NCBI GenBank assembly: GCA_958510825.1
Contig: OY294054.1
Span: forward strand, 15,017,390 to 15,081,389
Source: Brachypterus glaber
Taxonomy: Eukaryota; Arthropoda; Insecta; Coleoptera; Kateretidae
Direction: 5' to 3'
Length of the DNA: 64,000 nucleotides
Below, piece after piece: positions 35,531-46,485 of this stretch; position 1 is the first letter of the stretch; every line of letters starts with the position of its first letter. Under the pieces are notes generated by a model. That model saw nothing but the letters and a program-made list of their open reading frames with translations, had not been told where the DNA came from and did not search any database. The position numbers and the translations under genes were made by a program.

Positions 35531-36743
35531 TTTCTGGATTTGACCTCTTGGCCGCCCTTCCAAACAATATATCTTATACCCCCTCTCTAGATGCGCCTCT
35601 CTAGATGCGTTTGTCAAAACTCAAACAAAAACTTGCAGATAGGAATTTTGATTGATTTTTTTTTGCGTAAAATAGTCTTTAAAATAGTCTTTAAAATATT
35701 TTTCAAAATAGGTTTTAAAATACCACCCCCCCAGTTACCGGCCTGCCTCACCTGAAAAAAAATCACGACACGGCCCTGCTTTTCCAGCACGTAACTGTGA
35801 AGAGTATAATAAAAATATAAGCTGAGAAACATCAAATCTAGTTCCTTTCCAATAACGAGGTGGAGTGGATGAGAGAAAAATTATTTGTCCAATTTAATTT
35901 TGTTGAAATGGTTATATTGTCGTAGTAGAAGTCAATAGCGATTCAGAAAATATAAAATAAATTGAATTTTTTAAGTTAATAAATTTACACGGTGTTCCAC
36001 ATGAAGCCAAACTTACACACAGAGAAATTACTACAGGGTGCGCGTTTTTCGATCGGTTATTATAAGATATACAAGCAAAAATAAAAGACTTATCTCCTAA
36101 AAAGAATATATTTAAAAAAGAAATTTATAATTTTATAATGCTGAATCCACAAAAGTTTTATCCTTGAGTTTTTGTCGCATTGTTTCTCCTTTCTTTCGCT
36201 GTTTTTCACTTGTACTCCTAATCTTGTGTTATCATGGATACTGTTTTCTATATCTATAAATAAAAGATAAAAAAAAATAACTAAGAATAATTATAAGGCA
36301 TTTAAAATTTGGAATGGAAAAAATATATAAAATATATAAAAAAAATATATATATATATATATAAAAAAATGGAAATATATTTAAACCTAAATATATAAAT
36401 TAAATTAAAAATAGTATTAATGTTTATCAAATTAAAAACAATCAATTAATTTATTTATATAAGTTTTTTTTTGTTAAAGTGTAATTATTTACTATTATTA
36501 TATATTATAGTGTAAGTTCTTATTTGGAACACAATACAAGCTCTGCTTAGAGTGTTCCAAAAAAATGTAATAATTAAGTATAAAATATTAATGTATGTCT
36601 AAAGAAAAAATAAATAGTTACTTACTTACTTACTTATTTACTTACAAGATCGTTTAAATTAGAAAAAAGTTTCGCATTTGTATGCTGATCAATAACCTGA
36701 AAGAATTTTTTTTGTTTTTTAATTATCAGATATCAAAATCGGT
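35531..36743. other. AT-rich spacer with simple repeats
   Basis: No gene seen. Contains an (AT)n tract at 36345-36363 and an ACTT/TTAC microsatellite at about 36613-36643. CTCTCTAGATGCG is duplicated in tandem at about 35584-35610. The 35614-35835 minus frame is not supported. Confidence 0.4.
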
Positions 36744-37235
36744 CGTATTCGACCCGAATATCTTGATCCAGAAAGCTGGTCTCTGTTGCACGAATATGTA
36801 TCGAGTAACACATCAATAGGTTTGTTCGTTAACTGCACTTTCTTACAAGCCAAATAAGTACTGTATTTGTTCCTTGATTTTTAAACATGACAAATAATGT
36901 GTTCAACTGTAAAGTGCAAAAGTGCAGGAACCTAATCATTGTTTCGTCAATTTTTGACTCTAAATCAAGTCTTTGTGTTGAATGAATCATCCACCGTATT
37001 CACATGATTTGGCACCGTGCAACATCTCTTTATTTCCAAAATTAAAATTAAAGTTAAAAGAATGTTTTTTTTGTTGACATTCCGACCATTTAAACAGCAT
37101 CGATGTAGATCCACACGAGCATTGGAAGCTATTCCACAAAATAATCTAGAGCGCTCATTTGAATCGCTATTGAATCGCTGTAATAAGTGTATTGACCGAA
37201 AGGATAATACTTCAATTAAGAAAACGAAAAAATAA
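36744..37235 (+). pseudogene. Decayed mariner-family transposase, 3' part
   Basis: Remnant of the C-terminal half of a mariner transposase, a DDD-type cut-and-paste enzyme. In pieces one reads RIRPEYLDPESWSLLH (from 36744; the family has a catalytic-Asp HDNA motif here, now HEYV), then FRQFLTLNQVFVLN (from 36942), then after a frame shift HPPYSHDLAPCN (from about 36985), LFPKLKLKLK and, after another shift, RSTRALEAIPQ and CNKCIDRK. About 115 bp at 36826-36940, related to the CACTTTC palindromic MITE, interrupts the frame. The N-terminal half is not seen. Clearly non-functional. Confidence 0.8.
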
Positions 37236-38254
37236 ACAGATATCTTGTTTCAATAATGTTTTCAGGGCCAGTCCTGGAACTCATGTTAAGTACTTAAATC
37301 AAATGTTTTGCTTGATTAAAGTTGAATACGGATCTTACTTATACCAAGCGGTTTAAACTTGAATCAAGTAAAAGTGCTTAGTTTATAAAATATTTTTTTA
37401 TTAAAAAGTTTTAAAGAAACTTAAATGAAAGATAACATATAGATATTTATACCGAGTATTTAAAATACTAAATATTATGAAAAAACTAATAATACTATTT
37501 AATTTATTGGGAACAAGTATAAATTGAACTTGAAACCTGAAACGAATTATTATTTTTTTTAATAAGTTTAATATGTTTATATCAAGTATTTTTTACTTAA
37601 AACTTGCAAGTACCAAGGGGTAGGTACAACCTTTTTAAATAATAAAAAAATTAAAATAGCTATAGTAGAGGCAACCAGCTTGACCTAGAATGTTATGGGA
37701 TTATGTTCCTTATTTTATATAGTTGATTGCTTTTTGCGAATATTTTCTCATATTCGCCGCTGTAAAAAAGGCCAGGATTATCTTCTTATATGAGCTGGGC
37801 ACATTCGAGACAAAAAGCAGAAAAAATTAATGACGTTTTATTAAGAAACATAAAAATAATAGGAAAATAGTAAAAAAATTCTATTTTAAAGATGTTGACC
37901 ATTACAATTACATTTTTACACTTAATAAATTCTCAGGTTTTAAATATTTATATATAACAAACTTACCCTAAAACTATTTACAATTTTACTTTTAGAAGAT
38001 TCTCTTTCTGCAAGCTTTCTACCTCGCCCATAAAATACTTTGTTTTTCATCTTTAGACGCAAATAACTATTTTTCCTCAGTGTGAACTTTTGCAACCATA
38101 TATTTTACATTCATAAAAAAAATACTGTACATCACCGGGGAAAGTGTAAATGTTATGCGTCTCGTAATATATCCATTTGCTTCGAAAACTCTTCTTTCAC
38201 TTATGTAATATACTAATTTAAATCCTAAACAAAGGCTTAAAAAGGTAAACTTAC
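37236..38254. other. AT-rich spacer downstream of KChIP exon C
   Basis: Intronic on the KChIP model. A short frame flanked by a possible donor at about 37976 (minus) was considered and rejected as an exon. Nothing else is supported. Confidence 0.35.
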
Positions 38255-38325
38255 CTCAAAACTGATTCTTCCAGTGTGTTTTTGCTTCATTGTATTAAAT
38301 ACATAATGTGCATAATTTGTGGCAT
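38255..38325 (-). CDS. KChIP: KChIP-like gene, exon C (EF-hand 2 start)
   Basis: A 71-bp exon. The acceptor is TTTCAG at 38331-38326; the donor is GAG|GTAAG at 38255/38254. It completes a split GAT codon with the last G of exon B and encodes DATNYAHYVFNT, then KQKHTGRISFE. This matches the family's DAxxYAHYxFN...TGxxxFE segment entering the second EF-hand. The first loop position, Asp in vertebrate KChIPs, is Lys here, so this hand probably cannot bind calcium normally. The next exon should start in phase 0 with a DFV/EFV-type codon set. None was recognised downstream. Confidence 0.88.
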
Positions 38326-38883
38326 CTGAAACACAAAAAAAAAACAAAATAACACACAAAAAACAAAATAAAAGAACAGCTTTTTTATATTTTTTCTTTT
38401 TTTTCCACATAAAAATAAATTTCCGGTATACATGAAAACGTAATTTTATAAGAAAAGTCGCGGAAATATTATTATGTCGCTACTTGATCCGCTTTACTTG
38501 GGCTTGTAAGCTAAGTATGCTCGACCTACCATATAACCTTGTGTCAAGGGTCAGTTTTAACTTAGCCATGGTCGAGCGTACGACACATTTTTCGGCGAAT
38601 AAAACTCGCCACGGAGCGCGTGACAAACCGTGGGCTAACTGTGCGTCCTTATTTATAATTACAAAATCAAACTACTATTTATTTCTTTATGTGTATAGTA
38701 TATAAACTCGTACAACATTATCGCGTGTAAGAAAAGGCTACAAGTCCTCCATTAGCAGCCATTGGACATTGGATTAAAAGAGTATACTCCACAGAAAGCA
38801 GACAACCAACCAAAGGTAAGATTTGTACCTTTCGACACCCTTAATTTAGAATCAACCCTTAATATACGTGTTTAAGTGGCTTA
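38326..38883. other. Intronic sequence with a short hairpin
   Basis: On the KChIP model this is intron 2. GTATGCTCGACC (about 38515) and GGTCGAGCGTAC (about 38571) form an 11/12-bp inverted pair in a GC-richer patch. The plus frame 38484-38705 is not supported. Confidence 0.35.
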
Positions 38884-39410
38884 AGGCGCCTTTTCACGGA
38901 GCAATTTTTACACAAGTTTGGTGGTATGCAATTTTGTTGCAAGAAAAATTCAGTCACTGCTCATGTCATTAGGCAAATTTGATGCTATTTTCGAGCCATC
39001 AAATTATTAGAACAAGTTTTTTCGACCATTTTGATGCAAGATTTATACTTATTTTCGTGGTACCAACCTGGAAAAATGTTACTAAATCGATTTCTTTTTA
39101 CTAATATCGAGACTAATATAGTAGCAACTGGACTTGTTAATAATTATTATTATTAATAATAGGCCGGTCTGTCTAAACGAAAAGCTTTCTTAAAAAAGCA
39201 AATGAGAGGTTATGTTTTTGTCAACAAATCCAGAGACACGTCAAAATTGTCTGGTTGGCAGCATTGTTTAACTTGCGATTTATAGCGTATAACTTGCGTA
39301 TAACTTGATCTGAAAAGGCAAATGAATGTGTAATTGTCCTCATGCTATATCTGACAGCAAACTTGCATAGCACCAAACTTGCGTATAAATTGCTCCGTGA
39401 AAAGGCGCCT
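38884..39410. mobile_element. PIF/Harbinger-like MITE with TTA target duplication
   Basis: A 527-bp element. AGGCGCCTTTTCACGGAGCA at 38884 is mirrored exactly at 39391-39410, and both sides are flanked by TTA (38881-38883 and 39411-39413). Inner arms continue with AAGTTTGGTG and TATGCAA. A 3-bp TTA duplication with G-rich ends is the signature of PIF/Harbinger elements. No transposase is encoded; the minus frame 39221-39430 is an artefact. It sits in KChIP intron 2. Confidence 0.75.
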
Positions 39411-40336
39411 TTAAAGATTTTCGCTTTCAAGGTCGATATCTCAAAAATTACTTTTGTTACGAAAAGGAACTATGTAACCTTTTTGTCTCATACGTTAAAA
39501 AGAATAAAATAATGTTTTAGTGGAAAATAAGAAATAGTAATTCCCCATGGAATTCATTGATAGGGTGTTCTAAGAGTAGCCTCTTAATTAATGTCTGGAT
39601 AAGTAATTATAATTAACAAAGTTAGTAATAAATGAATATATCGTATGTACATAAATTTTACTTCTCGTTCTGATTGAGATAAAACTAAAACTAAATTATC
39701 CCCGATTTACCCATAATCAACCTTATACGGATATAAATCAGCTTGAACTATATCGAACAATGTGCATTGGGAACGTCCATAAAATATGTCACGCTTTTTT
39801 TTTAATTTTTTTACCCCTCTTCCCCCTGTCACAAAGTGTCAATGTAAAATTTAAGTCCATTTCACTTTTAGCGAAAAAATGTAAACTTCTTTTGAAAATT
39901 GAAAACTTTTAACGATTTGTAGCACCTTCCACGTCATGCATAATATTTTTGAAATAAATTTATCAAAATGCGTAATTTAAACAATTTTAAAATTTTAATT
40001 TGAAAAATAAAGGGGTGCACCTTCTGCGGCTTCAAAATAGTTGTTATTCCCTGTATATGGTCTGATTGTATTTAATATAACGTTATAATGTTATAGAATA
40101 ATCGAAAAAATTGTATTCTATGCCTAAAATTTGACACAACAACGTTTTGTATTAATATTTTTAGTTTTTTCTATCAGTGTAAAACCGTTAAAATTTGTAA
40201 TTTCCGGGGACTTTTCAATCCCAATCTGGAAATTTAAATTTCGCGCAAGAAATATGATTCAAAATGGATGCCGACTATGTTAGTCACTCGCGCAGAATTG
40301 AAGCCTTATCCCTTTTTCTAAATCATTGGTTTGACC
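39411..40336. other. Intronic AT-rich sequence
   Basis: No exon seen. GGGAACGTCCATAAAATATG at about 39769-39788, followed by GTCACGC, is a fragment of the repeat family complete at 59598-59808. Confidence 0.4.
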
Positions 40337-40556
40337 GATATAGTTCGTGTAAAGAAGATGCAAGTCGTGTGCAAAACAACTTTGCGCTACGATATTTCAA
40401 AAAGGCTTTGACCCAGAGACTTGAAATTTGGAACAAAAATTTTCTAAGTAGTAGACAAAAATCGTTTGAAATTTCAAGTCTTTAGTCAAAGCGTTCTTGA
40501 AATGTCGTAGTGGGAAGTTGTTTTGCAAGCGACATCTTTACACGAACTATAATATC
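40337..40556. repeat. 220-bp hairpin with ~90-bp arms
   Basis: GATATAGTTCGTGTAAAGAA at 40337 is mirrored at about 40535-40556. The arms continue with TGCAAAACAACTT, GATATTTCAA(AAA)GG and GACTTGAAATTT to a loop at about 40430-40468. The overlapping small frames at 40264-40485 and 40497-40744 are consequences of the inverted repeat. Probably a MITE; no target duplication resolved. Confidence 0.6.
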
Positions 40557-43138
40557 AAGCAGGCTAACAGCTTTAACTTTAACTTTAATTTACTCAATTT
40601 CAAAAATATGCCGCCTGACAAATTTAACGTCAAAACGGTATGTGAGAAAAATATATCGCCGCAAAAAAGTGTTAAAACTAAACTAACTTGCCGAGGAGAA
40701 TATAATAGATTGCTTTTGTGATTTAGTTCTAAAGATAATATCATACATTAATCTGTACATGTGGAAATATATGTGTAGATTTAGAAGCTAGAATAATATA
40801 AATAATTGTTATTCACCACAGAGAAAAAGATTTTTTTGATTCAAATAAACTCGTGTACTTATACACCGAAAAAAATATATATTTGCGGCAAAAATAATTT
40901 TAATCACCACGATAGGGGACAAGAGTACAGTTTAATCTTCGGAATTAAATTTACTTTTCCTAGTATGTTGGTAGTAAATAAATTATTCTTAATAAATTTA
41001 TTTTAATTGACTCAAGACAATAACCATTGTTAATGATAATAATTACAAAGTTAATTGTGGCAGTTAAGTTGATTAATTACCTTTGATATTACAATCTATT
41101 TGCCTTAAATATTCCGAACAAAACCAAATAAACTGTCTATATGTATTAAATATCCCAACTAGCATTTTTTGTGAATTTTACCTTAATAACTGGAACCGCT
41201 ACCATTCATGAGTTATAATTACGTAGCTCTCACTTATTATATAACTTTATGGTGTTAACGACAATTAAATATATTTTTATTGGTAACAGAATGGTAAATT
41301 CTACGAAGAATATTACTTTTATCCTTTCTTTACTTAATAGGAATAATAAAGTTGCCTTAACTACGTAATTACCCAATAAAATGTCCACCAATTCTTTTTT
41401 GTGTAGGGGCACCAAGTTTGGTAGAAACCGTCAGGGACAACGCTTTTTTTAGGAGAGGTAATTTTTGGAGAGCCAATTTTATTTGCAGGGGAGCCCTGGC
41501 TTCACGAATAGACCAATTATTTGTTTATTTATTCTAAATAGCTTATCTTGGTTAACGGATTATAATTAATTATAATGTTATATATTATATTATAATAATA
41601 ATATTATATTTGTCACAAATATTTAGGTGTTCCACTATTAATTTTACACTAAAGAAGGAAAAAGTTCAAACTTCAGCAAAATTCAGTCAATAATACGCCC
41701 TTTTTTACCGGCCTATTTGCAGATAATACATTAATGCGAGAATATATGTGTTTGGGTAGTATGGAATCTAGAATAATAATCACTGGGATGGCTTATAGCC
41801 ACAAAAGGATGTACGGATGGGAACGGATAGGAACGGATGGGAACATGCCGAAGGAAATATATGGGAAGAAAGATAATTTTAATGTTCTATGAATCGTTAT
41901 TGGGAGTGATCAAAAACCATAATTTCGGAAATCTAAAAGAATAACGGAGAAATGCTTTATAGTTTTTTTAAGTTTTAATTTAGTTTCATATTTTTGTATG
42001 TTTAGCAACACAAACTATGTTACACAATAAGAATTAAACCCACAAATTGTATACATGTTGGCAGGCGCTGGGTGAGTAACAAATTTTATTTGAGTCAAAT
42101 AAATATTTAGTTCATGTAAACAAATATTTCAATTTCAAAATGGTTTATTAATGGGATAATGGGAAAAAAATAGTTTATTTGACAGAAATAAAATTAATTT
42201 GTCACAACCAAATAATTTAGATGGCCATATCCAACCAAATATTTAGTTGACAGAAATAAACTGTTTTATTAGTGTGGAGTCACAAAACCTTGCTGCATAA
42301 AGTCGCTGCTGTTTTTGTACCGCCTGAATTATTTTTATAGCCCGTCCGCGGTTCTGTGGGTTTATGTCGCAAATACACGACAGTAATGGGAACTAACCTG
42401 CCGCGCATACGCGACATTAGTATCGGCTGGGGATTCAGCGTCGCGCATATGTTGTGCCTGTCGCGTATACGCGACATTTGTCCTGAAACGGTTAAGTGAA
42501 AGGAACAGTCGTGAAAAAATACGTGCCCTGTGTGAAACTACGCCATGGCCTCCTATAAAATTTATGTGCATGTGTAAAATATTTGGCCCCTGCTGAAAAG
42601 CTCAAGCTTGAAAAAAATCCCCCCTATCCATAGCCCTCAAAAAAAAATAATTAAAAAAAATCATATGGTCATATTTTTATTTCGATCATCCCCAATCATT
42701 TTGGCCTATTTAGCTTTTCACACTTTCATACATTATCATTGGTTAGCCAAATGTTTTGATTTATAAATATTTATGGCACATTCTACAACCCATGTAAAAT
42801 TCAGACATACCTATCACTTTTTCATTATTTATTAACCCTTATTTTTTGTACTCTTCGGAACTCTTCTACACACTGATAAAAGGGTAGACATTCCGCGAAA
42901 AAATAATATGTGCACTAATCTCTATGTAATTTCTTAAATTCCCTAACAATATTTAATTAATTCCCTAATTCGTCAACTAATTCCCGTACTCTAATTTCCC
43001 AATTTTGGTAGAAAAAGTCCAAAAGGATCAAAATTTGCGTTACGTAATACTTGAACGTTCCCTATGTACTACTTGAACCAACTAATTTAATAAGCTAAGT
43101 TTTATGGTGAAAATGACTAAAATATCCATCAATCCAAA
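40557..43138. other. Intronic AT-rich sequence
   Basis: No exon seen. Parts of 40970-41640 are loosely similar, inverted, to 30720-30960 (TTAATTGTGGCAGTTAA-type and ATTATATTTGTCACAAATAT-type blocks), suggesting another old dispersed repeat. Irregular GGGAACGGAT repeats lie at 41815-41850. Confidence 0.4.
42360..42485. repeat. CpG-rich repeat of TCGCGxATACGCGACATT units
   Basis: The motif GCGCATACGCGACATT and variants recur at about 42403, 42452 and 42465, with a decayed copy near 42366. GC and CpG content stand out from the AT-rich surroundings. The two overlapping minus frames (42280-42571) encode the repeat and are not called as genes. Confidence 0.5.
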
Positions 43139-43364
43139 CTATCCATTTGCAACTAAATATTCAGTTACAAATGGATAGGAAGTTATGGTTCTATACAAAT
43201 GTACTTTAATTTTTGTTAAAAACACTATAGTTCTAGAGTCACGTACTTTAATATTTAAGTACGGACATGAAATGTTGCGTGTTTTTAACAAAAATTAAAG
43301 TACACGTGTATAGGATAATAATTTCCGATTTCCTATCCATTTGTAACTAAATATTCAGTTTACT
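43139..43364. repeat. 226-bp palindromic element
   Basis: AGTTACAAATGGATAGGAA on the left is mirrored by TTCC...TATCCATTTGTAACT on the right, and GTACTTTAATTTTTGTTAAA with AAACAC is mirrored by GTGTTTTTAACAAAAATTAA. The loop is at about 43230-43275. An extra CTAAATATTCAGTT unit is present at both ends. Non-coding, intronic. Confidence 0.6.
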
Positions 43365-45320
43365 GTATACAGTGTAGCACGACATTAATCCACCATTAAA
43401 ATGGACGACGATATTCCAAAAATTATGTCGGTCTGTGACACCGATGTTTCCCTTCTAGGGTTAATACCGTTTTGTGGTTTAAAATAAGCACATTCCAGAC
43501 TAAAGTAAAAGTAACTGGGTTGCATTTTCAAGGATTTATTTTCTGTGTGAGTTCAAGAACTTATTTTTCGTCTGCAGATATGTCATATATGTCAACTCTG
43601 GCCTCACTCCATTCTGCGGTATAAAAAACTGTTGATTTCACAAAAAAAAAAAATAATGCTGGAGATAAATTTGATATACTTAATTGTTTGTTTTGATAAT
43701 ATGTTTTCTGTTAGAAAACCATTAAAAAAAAATTTATGAAAACGGTCTACTTTCCCAAGTTTCCGCTATTTCCTTTTACTTTCTTTGTATTTAGATCATT
43801 AATTTTAAGATAAATTACCTAAAAACAAGATAAAATTAGTTTTTCCTTTGTTTTTTTTATCCCAGGAAGCAAAAATAAACTACATGAACAGTAATAAGCA
43901 TGCTTTCTATAAAAACACCGGATCTTTTAATTTTTTTTTTCATAGATTTTGTAAACAACTTTAGACCAACTTGACATAGAGCTTATGGTAGGTTCACATT
44001 TTTATAAGTAGAATTAAATGAATAGAATGAAATACTGCGCACATGTATACAAATAGTAAAGGTACACTTACATGCACAAAAATCGGAAATTGACATTTCC
44101 CAATTTATGACATGTTTAATATTTTTTCATTGTGTAAATATGTGTTATTTGTAAGAGGTTAAAATAATTTGACGTTTCTCAGTTTGTAAAATTAATAGGT
44201 TAGTTTTCAATCAATAAAATCAATCCATTTAGCGACAGTTTTGGAGTTTTGACAAATGCCAATTCCCGCTTTTTGTGCATATAACTGTAGGTTTTAGAAA
44301 TTTTAGAATGCAAGAATTGTCTAGCGACAGGGAGGGATGAAGAGCTGCATCAAATGCATTTTTCGACTATTAACTTGATGATGATGATAGGCCATATTTT
44401 GGGAAATCGTATGGGAATAGTATATTACATAACTAGTGTGGAAAGTGACATATTTCACGCGTGTGGGAAGGTTTACGAACGAGCTGTCAGGCGAGTGAGG
44501 AAACCCCACGATTCTACGAAATACACTTTCCTACGATCCTGAAAAAAAGTCTCTTAATGTAATATTTTATAATTTTTATTACGTATTCAAAGGACTATTA
44601 AGAAAAGCAAAGCATACAAAGCAAGCAATAGCATACAAATTTATGTATGTCAAACAGAAAATATGATTTTCATTTACCTTTAGTTTTCTTGGTTTTAAAT
44701 TTAATACAATATGTTATTATAGTAGATGTTTACCGGGTTGCCTATAGCTCAAGCATCTTGTGTAAATCAAGGCAAACTTGACAGTTTGCTAACTAAATTA
44801 GATTTCTGTGCTCTAAAACAGTAAAATTATACTGTTTTACAATTTCATGAGAAAAAGACCGTGTATTTTGATGTTTTCTATAAAATGTAAGGTAACTAAA
44901 TCAAAAATTAAGTAATTTTTATAACATCTAGACATAACTAAAAGATCCTAAGTTATATATTCGTCAAAGTAGTAAGGTTATAATTATATAGTTTCTATGT
45001 TTGCCATGAAAAACAGAAATATTTGGATTGAAAAACTTAAAAGATATCATAAAAGGCTGTGATGAAAGGTGGAAAATGGCATATACAACGAGGTGAGTAA
45101 AATTTGTAGAATCTACAACGTAAATATCTAAATAAAATTAGGCAAACCTACATACACATACATATAAAAATATCAAACTAGTGTGATATAAGGCGTTTTC
45201 TGAACAACAAAAGAGTGTGCTAAATGTAATTTTCATAGGGGATCATAGGAAATAATAAGTTTCCAGTATATTACAAACTAAAGGTTTATTTATTTTACGA
45301 AGAAAATGCCGAAAATGTAT
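43365..45320. other. Intronic AT-rich sequence, no exon supported
   Basis: Overlapping frames on both strands at 44321-44542 cover a slightly GC-richer patch but show no domain. No splice sites or repeats define them. Nothing else recognised. Confidence 0.35.
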
Positions 45321-45590
45321 TGTTTGTTTTGTTTTGTTTGTTTTGTTTAACCTCGTACTATTCTACTTAATCAAGCATCCCCTAAGTCCAGGACTTGTGT
45401 GGGCTAGTAGTAGAGGGAACCACCGGCTTATACTGACTTTCGAACCAGTTTCTAGGATCCGTTTCACTTAGCGCCTTCGCCAAATTTCAATTATTAATTA
45501 ACTGAAAAAGGCAAATCGGCGCCAGTGAGAATCGAACTCACGATAGTAGACTTGCTATACATACGCGCTAGCCACTACGCTATGCCTCCC
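45321..45590 (-). mobile_element. tRNA-derived SINE, near full length (copy 1)
   Basis: Read on the minus strand, the head at 45589-45518 folds as a tRNA: T8, box A TAGCGTAGTGG, D-loop GG, a T-stem of five perfect pairs around TTCGATT (box B GAGTTCGATTCTC), and AGC at the anticodon position preceded by T33. The anticodon stem and two acceptor pairs are broken, so a working tRNA is unlikely. A body of about 170 bp follows, ending in an (AAACA)n-like tail at 45321-45350. ATTGTTT flanks both ends (45319 and 45591), a possible but low-complexity target duplication. Two truncated copies (23104-23209 and 53294-53383) share the body and tail, which supports retroposition. Boxes A and B would be its RNA polymerase III promoter. 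Confidence 0.85.
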
Positions 45591-45869
45591 ATTGTTTACA
45601 TCTAATTTTTCCATATGGAATATGTAATTTCATAAAAAAAATCGGTATATAAAACGTTATTTTATTTGTAAACTTTTACACTTGGAAATGTTCGTTTTTC
45701 AGTTTATTTTGTCTTGTTTATTAGACCACTACACTTCAATGTTACCTAGTTTTGAAACTTTCACCTCCAACTATTGTTGGAGGTATACATATGGGTGTAT
45801 TATAGACTCTCTCAGTTACTTGAGTTTATACTTAAAACTTTTAATAATTCACTAGACCAAGAAATTCAC
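45591..45869. other. Spacer, nothing recognised
   Basis: A short AT-rich stretch between the SINE and a fold-back fragment. Confidence 0.35.
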
Positions 45870-46046
45870 CTTAAAAGTTGTTTACAGGATGATTTAGAAA
45901 TAGATTCTAGTTCCACAAATATAAAACAAGTCTGTATAAAGGTTGGTCTGGAAGTAAACCCTAAGGGAGCTACAACCCTACTGAGCGTTCATATGAAAAA
46001 AATAAATTATTTAATATCTCATAAACCTTATGAACTAGATAAATAA
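45870..46046 (+). mobile_element. Fragment of the 34644-type fold-back element
   Basis: Contains the arm blocks GGTTGGTCTGGAAGTAAACC and CCTAAGGGAGCTACAACCCT in the same order as 34.7 kb and 57.96 kb. The terminal CAGGGTG is degraded to CAGGATG. The frame 45774-46046 reads through it. Confidence 0.6.
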
Positions 46047-46485
46047 ATTTTTGCAAATAAACGTAAAATTATCTCGCTAACTGCAATAAAGAGTTACTTT
46101 TTGCACATTTTTAACAAAGGAATCATATTTTATGCAAAAAAAAAGGTGCATTTAAAAAAACGTTAAACGATTGTATTCTGCGTTTTTTCGGTATCATGTA
46201 AAAGAAAATATAAGAAAGAATATAAATGGAATGTTTTGTGTAATTTAGACATAAAAGAATGTAATTTATTTAAAAACAAATTTCATCCCTTCAGCCAGAT
46301 TTCTTGCGGTGGCAATAAAAAATGATCTAATTCTGGAAAACGACGCCAGATTAGGAAAAACAGAAAGAGATTTTCTTAATTACACTCCTCGTAGCTTTAC
46401 AGAAGAGGAGTATTATACGTTTACCCAAAAAAAGAAAAAAATTGTCCAAAATGAAACATTTTTGTACCAATGTGCCTTTGTTATA
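46047..46485. other. Spacer with an unexplained open frame
   Basis: The frame 46309-46587 (plus) begins in non-repeat sequence with a rather protein-like, charged composition (ENDARLGKTERDF) and then reads into the fold-back element from 46486. No splice sites or homology could be named. It may be a fossil exon or chance. Confidence 0.25.

Noticed and set aside
37976..38100. Possible extra KChIP exon after exon C
   Set aside because: A donor-like CTTAC and an open frame of about 38 codons exist, but the peptide is basic and unlike any EF-hand segment, and no good acceptor is present.
1..38254. Search for the remaining KChIP exons (DFV...LYDINxDG and the C-terminal hands)
   Set aside because: No segment on the minus strand with the expected motifs and splice sites was recognised by reading; a profile search would be decisive.
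44321..44542. Overlapping plus and minus frames as small genes
   Set aside because: Symmetric open frames of about 62 codons without domain, start context or repeat explanation; probably chance in a slightly GC-richer patch.
45517..45589. Functional tRNA-Ala(AGC) gene
   Set aside because: The head folds as a tRNA, but the anticodon stem and two acceptor pairs are broken, and the sequence continues into a SINE body found in two other places.
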